From Tateyamaria pelophila (GTDB lineage Bacteria; Pseudomonadota; Alphaproteobacteria; Rhodobacterales; Rhodobacteraceae): a stretch of DNA of 64,000 nt. The notes beneath the pieces are model-generated. The model was not told where the DNA came from, ran no database searches, and saw only the letters and a program-made list of their open reading frames with translations. The translations under genes and the position numbers were made by a program. Location: contig NZ_JAIMIA010000001.1 of the NCBI RefSeq assembly GCF_019966495.1, positions 62,001 through 126,000 on the forward strand, read 5' to 3'. Shown piece after piece: positions 1-9,144 of this stretch (positions are counted from its first letter, which is position 1; every line of letters begins with the position of its first letter).

Positions 1-749
1 CCAAAATGGGCATCGCACTGGACACTGGCCCGACACCGATGCTCGGGGCCGCCTCTGCCGATTTCCGGTTTGAGCAAGGCGGTGACGGTGCGTTGATCTT
101 GCGCGCGGATGGCAGCAATCGGGGATGGGCGATCGACGCGGACGACGCGCCACAGGCCTTGATCGAAATGGCGCACTGGTTCTGCAACACCGGTGGGCGC
201 ATGGCCGGGCGGATGGCGCACCATCTGTTGACAACGCCATTGCCGCCGGACTGGGAGACACACCTGGCGCGGCCCATGACCAACCCGCTGCAGGCGGGCC
301 GCCTGAACGAGGCGCAAATCTTTGGCGCACCGTTCGGCAGTCTGAATGCGCGCGCCCTGGCGGCCCTTGTGACCGATACCAAAACCACGGGCCTGCGCTG
401 CACGCCCTGGCGGTTGTTTCTGCTGGAAGAGGCCGAAACAGTTGCCGACACCCACGGCTTCGTCACCGATGCAAACGACCCGATCTTGCGCGCACATGCC
501 TGTTCCGGCGCGCCTGCCTGCGCCTCAGCCACGGTTGAAACGCGGACCATTGCCCGCGTGCTGGCCCCGAAACATCCCAAGGGTTTGCACGTCTCCGGCT
601 GTTCCAAGGGATGCGCCCATCCGCGCCCTGCACCGTTGACCCTTGTGGGCGATAACGGCGCGTATGACCTTGTGGAAAACGGCCATCCATGGGATCAGCC
701 GCGCAAGCGCGGGCTCTCCGCCGATGACCTGAAGACCATTCCGGACTGA
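1..749 (+). CDS. cobG: Precorrin-3B synthase CobG, C-terminal part (cut by window edge)
   Basis: This is the C-terminal ~248 residues of the O2-dependent monooxygenase that converts precorrin-2-derived intermediates to precorrin-3B in the aerobic corrin pathway. The frame stays open to the left edge, so the start lies outside the window (full proteins are roughly 400 residues). The sequence shows the split four-cysteine motif of nitrite/sulfite-reductase-like proteins, CSGAPAC (C-x5-C) followed by HVSGCSKGCAHP (C-x3-C), which would hold a 4Fe-4S cluster. It lies 4 bases upstream of cobH and heads the visible part of the cob operon. Its presence, with cobF, marks the oxygen-dependent route rather than the anaerobic CbiX/CbiK route. 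Confidence 0.9.
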   Translation, partial: KMGIALDTGPTPMLGAASADFRFEQGGDGALILRADGSNRGWAIDADDAPQALIEMAHWFCNTGGRMAGRMAHHLLTTPLPPDWETHLARPMTNPLQAGRLNEAQIFGAPFGSLNARALAALVTDTKTTGLRCTPWRLFLLEEAETVADTHGFVTDANDPILRAHACSGAPACASATVETRTIARVLAPKHPKGLHVSGCSKGCAHPRPAPLTLVGDNGAYDLVENGHPWDQPRKRGLSADDLKTIPD

Positions 750-753
750 TCCA

Positions 754-1383
754 ATGCCATATACCTATCAAACTGACGGCGCCGCGATTTATTTGCAGTC
801 TTTTGCCACAATCCGCTCTGAGGCAGATCTGGCACGTTTTGATCCGGACGAAGAGCAGGTTGCGGTGCGCATGATCCACGCCGCAGGCATGGTCGGGCTG
901 GAAGCGCATTGCCGTTTCTCTCCCGGTTTCGTGCCAGCCGCCCGGACTGCACTGGAGGCTGGTGCGCCGATCCTGTGCGACGCGCGCATGGTCAGCGAAG
1001 GGATCACGCGGCCTCGGTTGCCCGCGGGCAACGAGGTGATCTGCACCCTGCACGACAACGGCGTACGTGAATTGGCCGCCGAGATGGGCAACACCCGCTC
1101 TGCCGCCGCCCTCGAGTTGTGGCGCCCGCATCTTGAGGGGGCCGTCGTGGCCATCGGCAACGCCCCAACCGCCTTGTTTCACCTGCTGAATATGCTTGAA
1201 GACCCCGCTTGCCCACGCCCAGCCGCCATCATCGGCTGCCCCGTCGGTTTTGTCGGCGCGGTCGAGAGCAAGGATGCGCTGTGGGCGGACCAACCGGTGC
1301 CATGCTGCATCGTGCAGGGCCGTTTGGGCGGGAGCGCGATCACGGTTGCCGCCATCAACGCCATTGCGAGCCGCATGGAATGA
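754..1383 (+). CDS. cobH: Precorrin-8X methylmutase CobH
   Basis: The product (209 residues) catalyses the 1,5-methyl migration from C-11 to C-12 that turns precorrin-8X into hydrogenobyrinate. The segment MIHAAGMVGLE near residue 42 matches the family's catalytic-histidine region, and the length is typical for CobH/CbiC. The gene starts 4 bases after cobG and its TGA overlaps the ATG of cobI (ATGA), so it is translationally coupled inside the cob operon. The C-terminal stretch IIGCPVGFVGAVESKDAL is the characteristic family segment. I see nothing unusual in it. Confidence 0.95.
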   Translation: MPYTYQTDGAAIYLQSFATIRSEADLARFDPDEEQVAVRMIHAAGMVGLEAHCRFSPGFVPAARTALEAGAPILCDARMVSEGITRPRLPAGNEVICTLHDNGVRELAAEMGNTRSAAALELWRPHLEGAVVAIGNAPTALFHLLNMLEDPACPRPAAIIGCPVGFVGAVESKDALWADQPVPCCIVQGRLGGSAITVAAINAIASRME

Positions 1384-2120
1384 GGGCGCCGCAAAAATCC
1401 GGAACGGTTTACGGCGTCGGGCTCGGCCCCGGCGATCAGGACTTGCTCAGTGTCCGGTCCGATCGGCTGGTGCGCGGTGCCCGCCACGTCGCGTTTTTCC
1501 GCAAGGCAGGCAAACCCGGTCAAGCCCGGCAGATCGTGAACGGAATGCTGGCCGTCGGTGCGCAGGAAATCCCGATGGAATATCCTGTGACGACCGAAGT
1601 TCCGCTCACCGATCCGCGCTACAATGAAATCCTGAGCCGCTTTTACACCGACTGCACCGCGCGCCTGCGCGCTCTGACCGATGCCGGCGAAGACGTCGTG
1701 GTGCTCTGCGAGGGCGACCCGTTCTTTTACGGCTCCTTCATGCATCTTTATGAACGGTTGAAGGACGACATCCCGGTTGAGGTCGTCCCGGCCATCACTG
1801 GCATGTCGGGGGCCTGGACCGCGACAGGCGCGCCAATCACGTGGGGCGACGATATCCTGACGGTGCTCATGGGCACCCTGCCCGAGGACGTGCTGGCCCA
1901 GAACATGGCCAATGCCGACGCCATTGTGGTGATGAAAATCGGACGCAACATCGACAAGGTCCGCCGTGCCTTGAAATCCGCTGGCCGGTATGAGGCCGCA
2001 TGGCTGGTCGAATACGCCACCATGCCGAACCAAAGCGTTCAGCGACTGGCCGAGGCAGAGGGCAAAGTGACCCCTTATTTCTCGATCATCGTCGTGCACG
2101 GCCAGGGGCGCAGGCCATGA
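1380..2120 (+). CDS. cobI: Precorrin-2 C20-methyltransferase CobI
   Basis: This is an SAM-dependent tetrapyrrole methylase (246 residues) that methylates C-20 of precorrin-2. The N-terminal GVGLGPGDQDLLSV loop and the CEGDPFFYGSF motif near residue 110 are the SAM-binding signatures of the corrin/porphyrin methylase fold. The LT/LS-x-R-x-D-R segment right after the first loop and the length distinguish CobI from CobJ and CobM. The start chosen is the ATG at 1380, which overlaps the cobH stop by four bases. A longer upstream reading frame lies inside cobH and is not needed. The 3' end overlaps the cobJ start (ATGA). Confidence 0.94.
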   Translation: MRAPQKSGTVYGVGLGPGDQDLLSVRSDRLVRGARHVAFFRKAGKPGQARQIVNGMLAVGAQEIPMEYPVTTEVPLTDPRYNEILSRFYTDCTARLRALTDAGEDVVVLCEGDPFFYGSFMHLYERLKDDIPVEVVPAITGMSGAWTATGAPITWGDDILTVLMGTLPEDVLAQNMANADAIVVMKIGRNIDKVRRALKSAGRYEAAWLVEYATMPNQSVQRLAEAEGKVTPYFSIIVVHGQGRRP

Positions 2121-2869
2121 CAGGCTGGGTTGTTGTCGCAGGGCTTGGACCCGGCAATGACGCGCTGGTGACGCCAGAGGTGACCGCGATATTGGCAGAG
2201 GCCACTGACATCGTCGGTTATATTCCTTACGTTGCACGCGTTGCTCAACGCCCCGGCCTGACGCTGCATGCCAGCGATAACCGGGTCGAGATTGACCGCT
2301 CGCGTCACGCGCTTGAGATGGCCGCCGAAGGCAAGCGGGTGGTCGTCGTCTCCTCAGGCGACCCGGGGGTCTTTGCCATGGCCGCCGCCGTGTTCGAAGC
2401 GGTCGAGGCCGGCCCCGCTCACTGGCGCAGTCTGGATATCCGCGTTCTGCCCGGCATCACAGCGATGCTCGCCGCTGCGGCGCGTGCAGGCGCGCCTTTG
2501 GGTCATGATTTTTGCGCGATCAACCTGTCAGACAATCTCAAGCCATGGGCGCTGATCGAACGGCGATTGCGGCTCGCGGCAGAGGCGGATTTTGCCATGG
2601 CCTTCTATAACCCAAGGTCCAAATCCCGGCCCGAAGGGTTCGAGCGCACGCTGGACATCCTGCGCGACGCCTGTGGGGATTCCCGGCCTGTGATCTTTGC
2701 CCGCGCCGTCTCGACACCGGACGAGGCAATCCGCGTTGTCCCCCTCCCCGACGCCACTGCAGATATGGCCGACATGCGCACAATGGTCATTGTCGGATCT
2801 TCGCAAACCCGGATCATCGAACGCGACGGCCCACCGATCGTCTATACGCCCCGATCCGTGCCGGTATGA
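2117..2869 (+). CDS. cobJ: Precorrin-3B C17-methyltransferase CobJ
   Basis: This 250-residue SAM-dependent methylase performs the C-17 methylation and ring contraction that gives precorrin-4. The N-terminal VVAGLGPGNDALVTPE loop, the GYIPYV segment near residue 35 (a CobJ hallmark) and SSGDPGVFAMA near residue 80 support it, together with the C-terminal RTMVIVGSSQTR. The start at 2117 overlaps the cobI stop. The last 28 bases overlap the 3' end of cobK, which is encoded on the opposite strand, so cobJ and cobK are convergent and the forward operon is interrupted here by a reverse gene. Confidence 0.94.
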   Translation: MTGWVVVAGLGPGNDALVTPEVTAILAEATDIVGYIPYVARVAQRPGLTLHASDNRVEIDRSRHALEMAAEGKRVVVVSSGDPGVFAMAAAVFEAVEAGPAHWRSLDIRVLPGITAMLAAAARAGAPLGHDFCAINLSDNLKPWALIERRLRLAAEADFAMAFYNPRSKSRPEGFERTLDILRDACGDSRPVIFARAVSTPDEAIRVVPLPDATADMADMRTMVIVGSSQTRIIERDGPPIVYTPRSVPV

Positions 2870-3597
2870 GCAATCCACGCCATCACATCGGCAACGTTGT
2901 TTGCCTCGGGCCGGACTGGAATGGCAGGCCTGTCGATCATGAGCACGGGCAACCCAAGCTCCCGTGCCGCCGCGATCTTGGCATAAGCGCCTGTTCCACC
3001 AGCATTTTTGGACACCACCAGATCGATCCCGTGATCCTGCATCAAGGCGCGATCATCATCGGTGGTGAACGGCCCCCGCGAAACCAGTACATGGTGGTCG
3101 GGAAAGGGCGGTGGAATGGCGGGTGGGTCGACCAGCCGCAACAGATAGAAATGCTGCGGGTTTGGCGCGAACTCCTGCAAATGCATGCGACCCACGGCCA
3201 GCATGACGCGGCGCGCGGGTTGGTTCAGCGACGCCACCGCACCTGCGATATCCGGCACATGGGTCCAGTCGTCGCCCTGCGCGGCACACCACGGCGCACG
3301 GGTCAGTGCCATCAGCGGAACGTCTGCCTTCGTGCAGGCCGCCACCGCATTGCAGCTCATTTGGGCGGCAAAAGGGTGGGTTGCGTCGATCACGTGAGTG
3401 ATCTGATGGCACTGCACGTAGGCCAGCAGACCGGCGACACCGCCGAACCCGCCGACACGTTGCGGCAAGGGTTGACGCCTTGGGCGCTCGACCCGGCCCG
3501 CAAAACTGACCGTACCGCGCAGGCCTGCCTCGGCGGCCGCTTTGGCAAAAGCTGTGGCCTCGGTCGTGCCCCCAAGGATCAGGAGGTTCGGCTGCAT
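2842..3597 (-). CDS. cobK: Precorrin-6A reductase CobK
   Basis: CobK reduces precorrin-6A to precorrin-6B with NADPH. The 251-residue product begins LLILGGTTEAT, the dinucleotide-binding start typical of CobK/CbiJ, and ends with the family segment LVVSKNAGGTGAYAKIAAARELGLPV (split here: LVVSKNAGGTGAY, then AKIAAARELGLP). I chose the start at 3597, preceded on the minus strand by a GGGAG about 8 bases upstream; a longer start at 3630 is possible but has no clear ribosome site. It is the only cob gene on the minus strand. Its start codon overlaps that of cobL on the other strand, and its 3' end overlaps cobJ. Confidence 0.93.
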   Translation of the reverse strand: MQPNLLILGGTTEATAFAKAAAEAGLRGTVSFAGRVERPRRQPLPQRVGGFGGVAGLLAYVQCHQITHVIDATHPFAAQMSCNAVAACTKADVPLMALTRAPWCAAQGDDWTHVPDIAGAVASLNQPARRVMLAVGRMHLQEFAPNPQHFYLLRLVDPPAIPPPFPDHHVLVSRGPFTTDDDRALMQDHGIDLVVSKNAGGTGAYAKIAAARELGLPVLMIDRPAIPVRPEANNVADVMAWIAHTGTDRGV

Positions 3598-4789
3598 GTC
3601 TGAGACTCCCTGGTTGACCATCGTCGGCATCGGCGAGGACGGAGTTGACGGGCTGACGCCGTCAAGTCAAGCGGCACTTCGGCGCGCTGAAATCATCATG
3701 GGCCCGCCCCGCCACCTGGCGATGGTCCCGCAGAGTGCCGCGCAGCGGATCGCATGGCCGGTACCTTTTGCGGATGGCTTGTCCGTCTTGGAAGGGTTGC
3801 GTGGCCAGCAGGTCGTCGTTCTGGCGTCGGGCGATCCGTTCTGGTTTGGCGCGGGCAGCGTGATTGCCCGCCAGTTCGACGCCTCTGAATGGACGGCCCT
3901 GCCCGCGCTGTCCTGCTTTGCGCTGGCCGCGGCACATCTGGGCTGGGCGTTGGACAAAACGATGTGCATCGGATTGCACGCCGCGCCCTTCACCCGCCTG
4001 CGCCGCGATCTGGCACACGGGGTCAAGATCATCGCCACATTGCGCGACGGTGAAGCGGTCGCCGGTCTGGCCACGTATCTGACATCCACAGGCTATGGCC
4101 AAAGCCGGCTGACCGTCATGGAACATCTGGGCGGCGTGGCCGAACGGATCACATCAAGCACCGCAGAAACGATCACTGGCGCATTCGAACATCCGGTTTG
4201 CGTGGCAATGCATGTCGCAGGCGATGGACGGGCGCTTCCTGTCGCGACAGGCCTGCCCGACGACACTTTTGACCATGACGGCCAGATCACCAAACGTCCG
4301 GTCCGTGCCATTACGCTGTCCACGCTGGCCCCCCTGCCCGGCGCGCATCTGTGGGACGTCGGCGGCGGCTCCGGATCGATCGGGCTGGAATGGCTGCTGG
4401 CGCATCCCACAACCACAGCGACCAGTATCGAGCCGCGGGCAGATCGCGTTGAACGCATCCGCCAGAACGCGGCCAACCTGGGCGTCGGGCATCGCATGAC
4501 GGTGATCGAAGGCGCGGCGCCAGAGGCCCTGACAGACCTGCGCGCGCCCGACGCCGTTTTCGTCGGCGGAGGCCTTTCACATGATCTGTTACAGGCCGTC
4601 ACGGCCCTCCCTTCGCCGCGCATTGTCGTCAATGCCGTCACCTTGGAGGGCGAAGCGCTGCTGGCCGGGTTCCACGCCGAACTGGGCGGAGACCTGATGC
4701 GGATCGAGATCTCGAACGCCACAGCGCTTGGCCCCAAGCGCGGCTGGTCGGCCTCTTATCCCGTGGTGCAATGGAGCTTGATCCGATGA
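3596..4789 (+). CDS. cobL: Precorrin-6B C5,15-methyltransferase (decarboxylating) CobL, CbiE-CbiT fusion
   Basis: CobL methylates C-5 and C-15 and decarboxylates the C-12 acetate to give precorrin-8X. The 397-residue product is a natural fusion. Residues ~1-200 are a CbiE-type methylase (TIVGIGEDGVDGL, then LASGDPFWFGAGS). Residues ~230-397 are a CbiT-type Rossmann methyltransferase (LWDVGGGSGSIGLEW near residue 251). The start at 3596 has AGGAGG at 3581-3586, 9 bases upstream, and that site lies inside the cobK coding sequence. The 3' end overlaps cobE (ATGA). Confidence 0.95.
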   Translation: MSETPWLTIVGIGEDGVDGLTPSSQAALRRAEIIMGPPRHLAMVPQSAAQRIAWPVPFADGLSVLEGLRGQQVVVLASGDPFWFGAGSVIARQFDASEWTALPALSCFALAAAHLGWALDKTMCIGLHAAPFTRLRRDLAHGVKIIATLRDGEAVAGLATYLTSTGYGQSRLTVMEHLGGVAERITSSTAETITGAFEHPVCVAMHVAGDGRALPVATGLPDDTFDHDGQITKRPVRAITLSTLAPLPGAHLWDVGGGSGSIGLEWLLAHPTTTATSIEPRADRVERIRQNAANLGVGHRMTVIEGAAPEALTDLRAPDAVFVGGGLSHDLLQAVTALPSPRIVVNAVTLEGEALLAGFHAELGGDLMRIEISNATALGPKRGWSASYPVVQWSLIR

Positions 4790-5148
4790 TTGTGGCTGGG
4801 TTTGGATTTCGGAAGGGTGCGACACAGGGCAGCTTGGCGGACGCGTTGGCACAAGCCTGCAAAGACCACAGCCCCGCTGCATTCGCCACGCTTGAGGACA
4901 AGGCAAGCGACCTGCGTGATTTTGCCGACGCCCGAGCCGTGCCACTGATCGCCATTGCCCCCGAACTGGCCGAAGCACAAACGACGCTCACACAGTCCAC
5001 CGCCAGCCTGACCCACAAATCGACCGGCTCTGTGGCAGAGGCAACCGCCCTCGCCGCCATCGGCCCAAAGGCGCGCCTTTCTGGCCCCCGCTCAATTTCC
5101 ACCGACCGCATGGCGACCTGCGCCATCGCCATTGGAGACACTGAATGA
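4786..5148 (+). CDS. cobE: CobE / CbiG C-terminal-domain cobalamin biosynthesis protein
   Basis: This small protein (120 residues) matches the C-terminal CbiG/CobE domain. It opens [12 protein letters not shown] and contains the conserved [11 protein letters not shown] segment. In the anaerobic pathway the full CbiG opens the ring lactone. In aerobic producers the short CobE is conserved between cobL and cobM and is implicated in corrin-ring synthesis, but its exact reaction is less certain. The start at 4786 overlaps the cobL stop; an in-frame ATG at 4771 lies further inside cobL. The stop overlaps the cobM start. Confidence 0.85.
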   Translation: MIVAGFGFRKGATQGSLADALAQACKDHSPAAFATLEDKASDLRDFADARAVPLIAIAPELAEAQTTLTQSTASLTHKSTGSVAEATALAAIGPKARLSGPRSISTDRMATCAIAIGDTE

Positions 5149-5939
5149 CTGTCCATTTCATCGGCGCAGGCCCCGGCGCACCCGATCTGCTCACCCTGCG
5201 CGGGCGCGACCTGATCGCCGCGAGCCCGGTCTGCCTATATGCAGGCTCCTTGGTGCCCGAGGCCATTCTGGGCCATTGTCCGCCCGATGCGCGGGTCGTG
5301 AACACCGCCGCGATGGACCTCGACGATATTATGGTCGAGATCACAGCCGCCCATGCCAAAGGGCTTGATGTCGTGCGGTTGCACTCGGGTGACCTGTCCG
5401 TCTGGTCGGCGATGGGAGAGCAATTGCGGCGGCTCAAGGCCGAGGGCATCCCGTTCACCGTCACCCCCGGCGTGCCGTCCTTCAGTGCGGCGGCAGCGGC
5501 CCTCGGGGCGGAACTGACCCTGCCCGGGATCGCGCAATCGGTCGTTCTGACCCGCACGCCCGGGCGCGCCTCGACCATGCCACCGGGGGAAACGCTTACG
5601 AATTTTGCAGCGACCGGGGCCACGCTTGCGATCCATTTGTCGATCGGCAATCTGGATCAGGTCATAGAGGATCTGTCCCCCGCATATGGTGCTGACTGCC
5701 CGGTTGCGGTGGTCTACCGCGCCAGTTGGCCAGATCAAAGGATCATCCATGCCACCTTGGGAACACTGAAAAGCGCGATGGACGGCAGCATCAGCCGAAC
5801 CGCTCTGATCCTCGTGGGCCACGTGATCGGAGCCGAAAGGTTTGACGAAAGCTGCCTCTATGCTGCGGATTACGACCGCCGCTACCGCCCTCAAACCGCA
5901 GACAGCCCTTGGGCCAGCTGGAGCCACGGCGATGACTAA
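5145..5939 (+). CDS. cobM: Precorrin-4 C11-methyltransferase CobM
   Basis: CobM (264 residues) transfers a methyl group to C-11 of precorrin-4, giving precorrin-5. The SAM-binding signatures are [20 protein letters not shown] at the N-terminus, [14 protein letters not shown] near residue 82 and [13 protein letters not shown] near residue 107. YAGSLVPEA near residue 26 is typical of CobM/CbiF. The gene overlaps cobE by four bases and cobB by eight bases, so the run cobL-cobA is one tightly coupled unit. Confidence 0.95.
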   Translation: MTVHFIGAGPGAPDLLTLRGRDLIAASPVCLYAGSLVPEAILGHCPPDARVVNTAAMDLDDIMVEITAAHAKGLDVVRLHSGDLSVWSAMGEQLRRLKAEGIPFTVTPGVPSFSAAAAALGAELTLPGIAQSVVLTRTPGRASTMPPGETLTNFAATGATLAIHLSIGNLDQVIEDLSPAYGADCPVAVVYRASWPDQRIIHATLGTLKSAMDGSISRTALILVGHVIGAERFDESCLYAADYDRRYRPQTADSPWASWSHGDD

Positions 5940-7245
5940 TCCTCCCGGCCTTATGATCTCCGCCCCGGCCTCGGGGACGGGCAAAACGACCGTGATGCTT
6001 GGCCTGCTGCGGGCGTTGAAAGATGACGGGGCGACGGTGCAGCCGTTCAAAAGCGGACCGGACTATATCGACCCGGCCTTTCACCTCGCCGCTGCGGGCA
6101 GGTCTTCGTTCAACTTCGACACATGGGCGATGGACGAAAAACTGCTGGGCGGGATCGCGGCCAAGGTGGCAGGGGCCGACATCTGCATCGCCGAAGGGTC
6201 CATGGGCCTGTTTGACGGGGTCGCGACGCGCGGCCAGACCGGGTTCGGGTCAAGCGCAGAGACCGCATTGGCCATGGGTTGGCCCGTTGTTCTGGTAATC
6301 GACGTCGGCGGGCAGGCGCAATCGGCGGCGGCCACCGCGCTGGGGTTCAAGATGTACAACCCCGACCTGCCCTTTGCCGGCGTAATCCTCAACCGGGTGG
6401 CCAGCCCACGCCACGAACGCCTGACACGGCTGGGCATGGAGCGCGCAGGCGTCACCGTCCTGGGCGCCTTGCCCCGGCGCGGTGACCTCAAACTGCCCGA
6501 ACGACATCTGGGCCTGATACAGGCGGTCGAACATCCAGACCTTGAGGCCGCAATTGCAGGCTACGCGGACTTCCTGCGGGACAATGTCGATCTGAGCGCG
6601 CTTCGCGCTGCGGCCCGCGCAGGCCCTCCGATGGCCGCGCATCCCTTGCCCAAACCGCCCGCGCAACGGATTGCACTGGCCCGTGACGCGGCCTTTTCCT
6701 TTACCTATCCACACCTTTTGGACGGCTGGCGGGCGCACGGCGCTGAAATCCTGCCCTTTTCACCGCTGGCCGATGAAGCGCCGGACACAAACGCGGATCT
6801 GGTCTGGTTGCCCGGTGGCTACCCTGAATTGCATGCAGGCACCATCGCAGCCGCCTCCAAATTCAAAAGAGGCCTGCGTGCCCACGCCGAGGCCAAGCCG
6901 GTGCACGGGGAATGCGGCGGCTACATGGCGCTTGGCGCAGGTCTGATCGACAAGGACGGCACACGTCATGAAATGGCCGGGCTTTTGGGATTGGTGACCA
7001 GCTATGAAAAGCGGAAATTCAATCTCGGGTATCGGCGGGCTGTCCTTGAAAAGCCCATGGCGGGATTTGACGCGGGCGCAGCTTTGCGCGGGCACGAATT
7101 CCACTATTCCTCCATCCTCGAACAGCCCGACCCCGCGCTTGCGCAAGTGTTTGACGCAGATGGCAACGCCGTGGTGCAGACCGGATCGTGGCGCGAAAAT
7201 GTAACCGGCACATTCTTTCATCTGATCACCGGAGAGGCCCCGTGA
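5932..7245 (+). CDS. cobB: Cobyrinate a,c-diamide synthase CobB (glutamine-hydrolysing)
   Basis: This enzyme amidates the a and c side chains of hydrogenobyrinate using glutamine and ATP (437 residues). The N-terminal P-loop is [10 protein letters not shown] (residues ~10-19), followed by [12 protein letters not shown]. The C-terminal class I glutaminase domain carries the nucleophile in [11 protein letters not shown] near residue 326 and the downstream GHEFHYS. The start at 5932 is the one that fits the canonical N-terminus; a longer upstream frame only runs through the end of cobM. The 3' end overlaps cobA through GTGA. Confidence 0.95.
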   Translation: MTNPPGLMISAPASGTGKTTVMLGLLRALKDDGATVQPFKSGPDYIDPAFHLAAAGRSSFNFDTWAMDEKLLGGIAAKVAGADICIAEGSMGLFDGVATRGQTGFGSSAETALAMGWPVVLVIDVGGQAQSAAATALGFKMYNPDLPFAGVILNRVASPRHERLTRLGMERAGVTVLGALPRRGDLKLPERHLGLIQAVEHPDLEAAIAGYADFLRDNVDLSALRAAARAGPPMAAHPLPKPPAQRIALARDAAFSFTYPHLLDGWRAHGAEILPFSPLADEAPDTNADLVWLPGGYPELHAGTIAAASKFKRGLRAHAEAKPVHGECGGYMALGAGLIDKDGTRHEMAGLLGLVTSYEKRKFNLGYRRAVLEKPMAGFDAGAALRGHEFHYSSILEQPDPALAQVFDADGNAVVQTGSWRENVTGTFFHLITGEAP

Positions 7246-7961
7246 CCGGCTTTGTCAGCTTTGTGGGTTCCGGGCCCGGCGATCCTGAATTGCTGACGCT
7301 CAAGGCCGTGGACCGATTGAAACGGGCGGATGCGGTTCTGTTCGACGATCTCTCCGCCGGTCCGATCCTGACGCATGCACGCGCGGGCGCAGATCTGGTC
7401 GGTGTCGGCAAACGGGCCGGACGACCATCGCCAAAACAGGATCATGTGAGCCGCCTTCTGGTCGATTATGCCGAAGGCGGTCAGCGGGTCGTGCGCCTGA
7501 AATCCGGCGACGGCGGCACATTTGGCCGTCTGGAAGAAGAAACCACAGCGCTCAAAGCCGCCGGTATCGATTTCGAGATCATCCCCGGCGTGCCATCGGC
7601 CTGTGCGGCAGCGGCAGCGGCAGGCATTCCGCTCACCCGTCGGCTGACAGCACGTCGCGTGCAATTCATCACCGGTCACGATGTGCAAGGGGCCCTGCCC
7701 GAGGATCTGAACCTGGCAGCGCTCGCAGATGCCCAGGCGACCACAGTTGTCTTCATGGGGCAGCGCACGTTTCCGGCGCTCGCAATCATGTTGATGGATG
7801 CGGGGCTGCCCGCCGATACGCCTGCCTTGCTCGCCGAAGGTGTCTCTACGTCTGTTGAGGCACTGCACCGGATGACCGTGGCCGATCTCGCTGCGCGCCT
7901 CTCGGAAACGATCAGCAATGCGCCTGCCCTGATCCTCTATGGTGCGCTGGCGGAGGGCTAG
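7242..7961 (+). CDS. cobA: Uroporphyrinogen-III C-methyltransferase CobA (SUMT)
   Basis: SUMT methylates uroporphyrinogen III at C-2 and C-7 to give precorrin-2, the entry step of the pathway encoded here. The 239-residue product has the N-terminal FVGSGPGDPELLTLKA loop, VGVGKRAGRPSPKQ, and PGVPSACAAAAAAGIPLTRR. The usual SGDP motif reads SGDGGTFGRLEEE, a Pro-to-Gly departure at the SAM site that may be lineage-specific. It starts with GTG at 7242, overlapping the cobB stop. There is no fused uroporphyrinogen-III synthase or siroheme-synthase domain, so this is a stand-alone CobA. It is the last gene before a 460-base gene-free stretch. Confidence 0.94.
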   Translation: MTGFVSFVGSGPGDPELLTLKAVDRLKRADAVLFDDLSAGPILTHARAGADLVGVGKRAGRPSPKQDHVSRLLVDYAEGGQRVVRLKSGDGGTFGRLEEETTALKAAGIDFEIIPGVPSACAAAAAAGIPLTRRLTARRVQFITGHDVQGALPEDLNLAALADAQATTVVFMGQRTFPALAIMLMDAGLPADTPALLAEGVSTSVEALHRMTVADLAARLSETISNAPALILYGALAEG

Positions 7962-8192
7962 GACCGAGCGCGTCCGCCCGTGCATCCGATCACGAGGGGC
8001 ACAAAAAAATCAGTCCCCTCATATGCCGGTCTTCGGCAACGAAACGCATAGAGCCTACCGCGCAGACCAGCACCTGAACCTGCGCGCCGCGCGCTTGGAT
8101 CAATCCGGGCGCTTCAATCGCGGTGGTGGCTCAACTGATGCCCCAAATGCCGCGAACAGGCTTGTCCGATCGTGGAAAGGGTGTAAACGTGG

Positions 8193-8368
8193 ATTTACGA
8201 TGGTGGCCCGGCAACGGGCCTGAAAAGGGAATCGGGCGAATATCCCGAACTGCCCCCGCAACTGTGACCGGAGAGTGGCCCGGCAAAACCACTGGCCAAC
8301 ATTTGGCTGGGAAGGTTCGGCGCCGCATTGACCCGAAAGTCAGGAGACCTGCCGTCGCGAACGTAACA
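8193..8368 (+). promoter_or_regulatory. Cobalamin (AdoCbl) riboswitch
   Basis: The stretch carries the conserved core elements of cobalamin riboswitches in order: GAAAAGGGAAT near 8223, CTGCCCCCGCAACTGTG near 8250-8266 and GTCAGGAGACCTGCC at 8339-8353. TTACG at 8195-8199 and CGTAA at 8362-8366 can close the P1 helix. A possible hairpin (GCCGCC 8390-8395 with GGTGGC 8401-8406) sits just before the GAGGAG ribosome site, so control may act on translation of the cbiM-like gene at 8421. The upstream part of the gene-free stretch (7962-8192) shows only a weak 6-bp inverted repeat around 7994-8020 and nothing else I can identify. Confidence 0.93.
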
Positions 8369-8420
8369 CACCGGGAAACCGGTAAAAAAGCCGCCGGGCG
8401 GGTGGCGAGGAGAGAAAGAA

Positions 8421-9098
8421 ATGCATATCGAACCGGGCGTCGTTGATGGCGCAAAAATGGCTTTCGCTTATGGCTCTGCAGCGGCTGCTGCGGGGTATTC
8501 GCTGAAACTGGCTGCCGATGACCTGAAACTATCCAACGTGCCTGCGTTTGCAGTGCGTGCGGTCTTGGCGACGGTTGGCACCTTCGTGTTTTTCGAAGTG
8601 ATGCCGCATTTCTCCGCCGGTATTTCCGAAGTCCACTTCATCCTCGGCACAACGCTGTTCTTGTTGCTGGGCGCGGGCGCCGCAGCAGCAGGTCTGGTCT
8701 TGGGGCTTTTGATACAGGGCACGCTCTTTGCCCCGTCTGACCTGCCGATGTTCGCCGTGAACATGACGACACTGTTGTTCCCGCTCTTTGCGCTGCACGC
8801 TCTGGCCAAGCGCATCGTGCCCGAGGCGCGCGCCTATGTTGATCTCGACTATGCACAAGTGCTGAAAATGTCGGCCGTCTATCAAGGCGGCATCGTGGCC
8901 TGGGTCGCCTTCTGGGCGATTTACGGTCAGGGCGTTGGCGCGGAAAACATGCAATCCGTTCTGACATTCGGGGCCGCTTACATGTTGGTGATCCTGATCG
9001 AACCGGTGGCCGATCTTGCCGTTCTTGCGGGCGCAAAGGCGATCCGCGGCTGGAAGCATACCGGTCTGTTCACACGTCGGCTGTACAATCCAGCCTAA
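8421..9098 (+). CDS. cbiM: CbiM-like cobalt ECF transporter membrane component
   Basis: This 225-residue integral membrane protein begins MHIEPGVV, the N-terminal His-containing signature of CbiM/NikM substrate-capture components, in which the N-terminus itself binds Co(II). Several hydrophobic helices follow (roughly 35-60, 70-100, 108-135, 150-170, 180-205). It sits directly behind the cobalamin riboswitch with a GAGGAG ribosome site, consistent with cobalt supply for B12 synthesis shut down when B12 is plentiful. No CbiN, CbiQ or CbiO gene is adjacent in the window, so the energising module must be encoded elsewhere or the protein works alone. NikM-type nickel uptake is the alternative, made less likely by context. 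Confidence 0.8.
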   Translation: MHIEPGVVDGAKMAFAYGSAAAAAGYSLKLAADDLKLSNVPAFAVRAVLATVGTFVFFEVMPHFSAGISEVHFILGTTLFLLLGAGAAAAGLVLGLLIQGTLFAPSDLPMFAVNMTTLLFPLFALHALAKRIVPEARAYVDLDYAQVLKMSAVYQGGIVAWVAFWAIYGQGVGAENMQSVLTFGAAYMLVILIEPVADLAVLAGAKAIRGWKHTGLFTRRLYNPA

Positions 9099-9120
9099 GC
9101 AATACAACTCGAAGACGACG

Positions 9121-9144
9121 GGGCCGCATTCGTGCGGCCCTTTT
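9121..9144 (+). terminator. Rho-independent terminator between cbiM-like gene and cobF
   Basis: GGGCCGCA (9121-9128) and TGCGGCCC (9133-9140) form a perfect 8-bp stem with a TTCG tetraloop, followed by TTTT at 9141-9144. It lies 22 bases after the cbiM-like stop and ends 12 bases before cobF, so cobF would depend on read-through or on a promoter overlapping this region. Confidence 0.85.
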
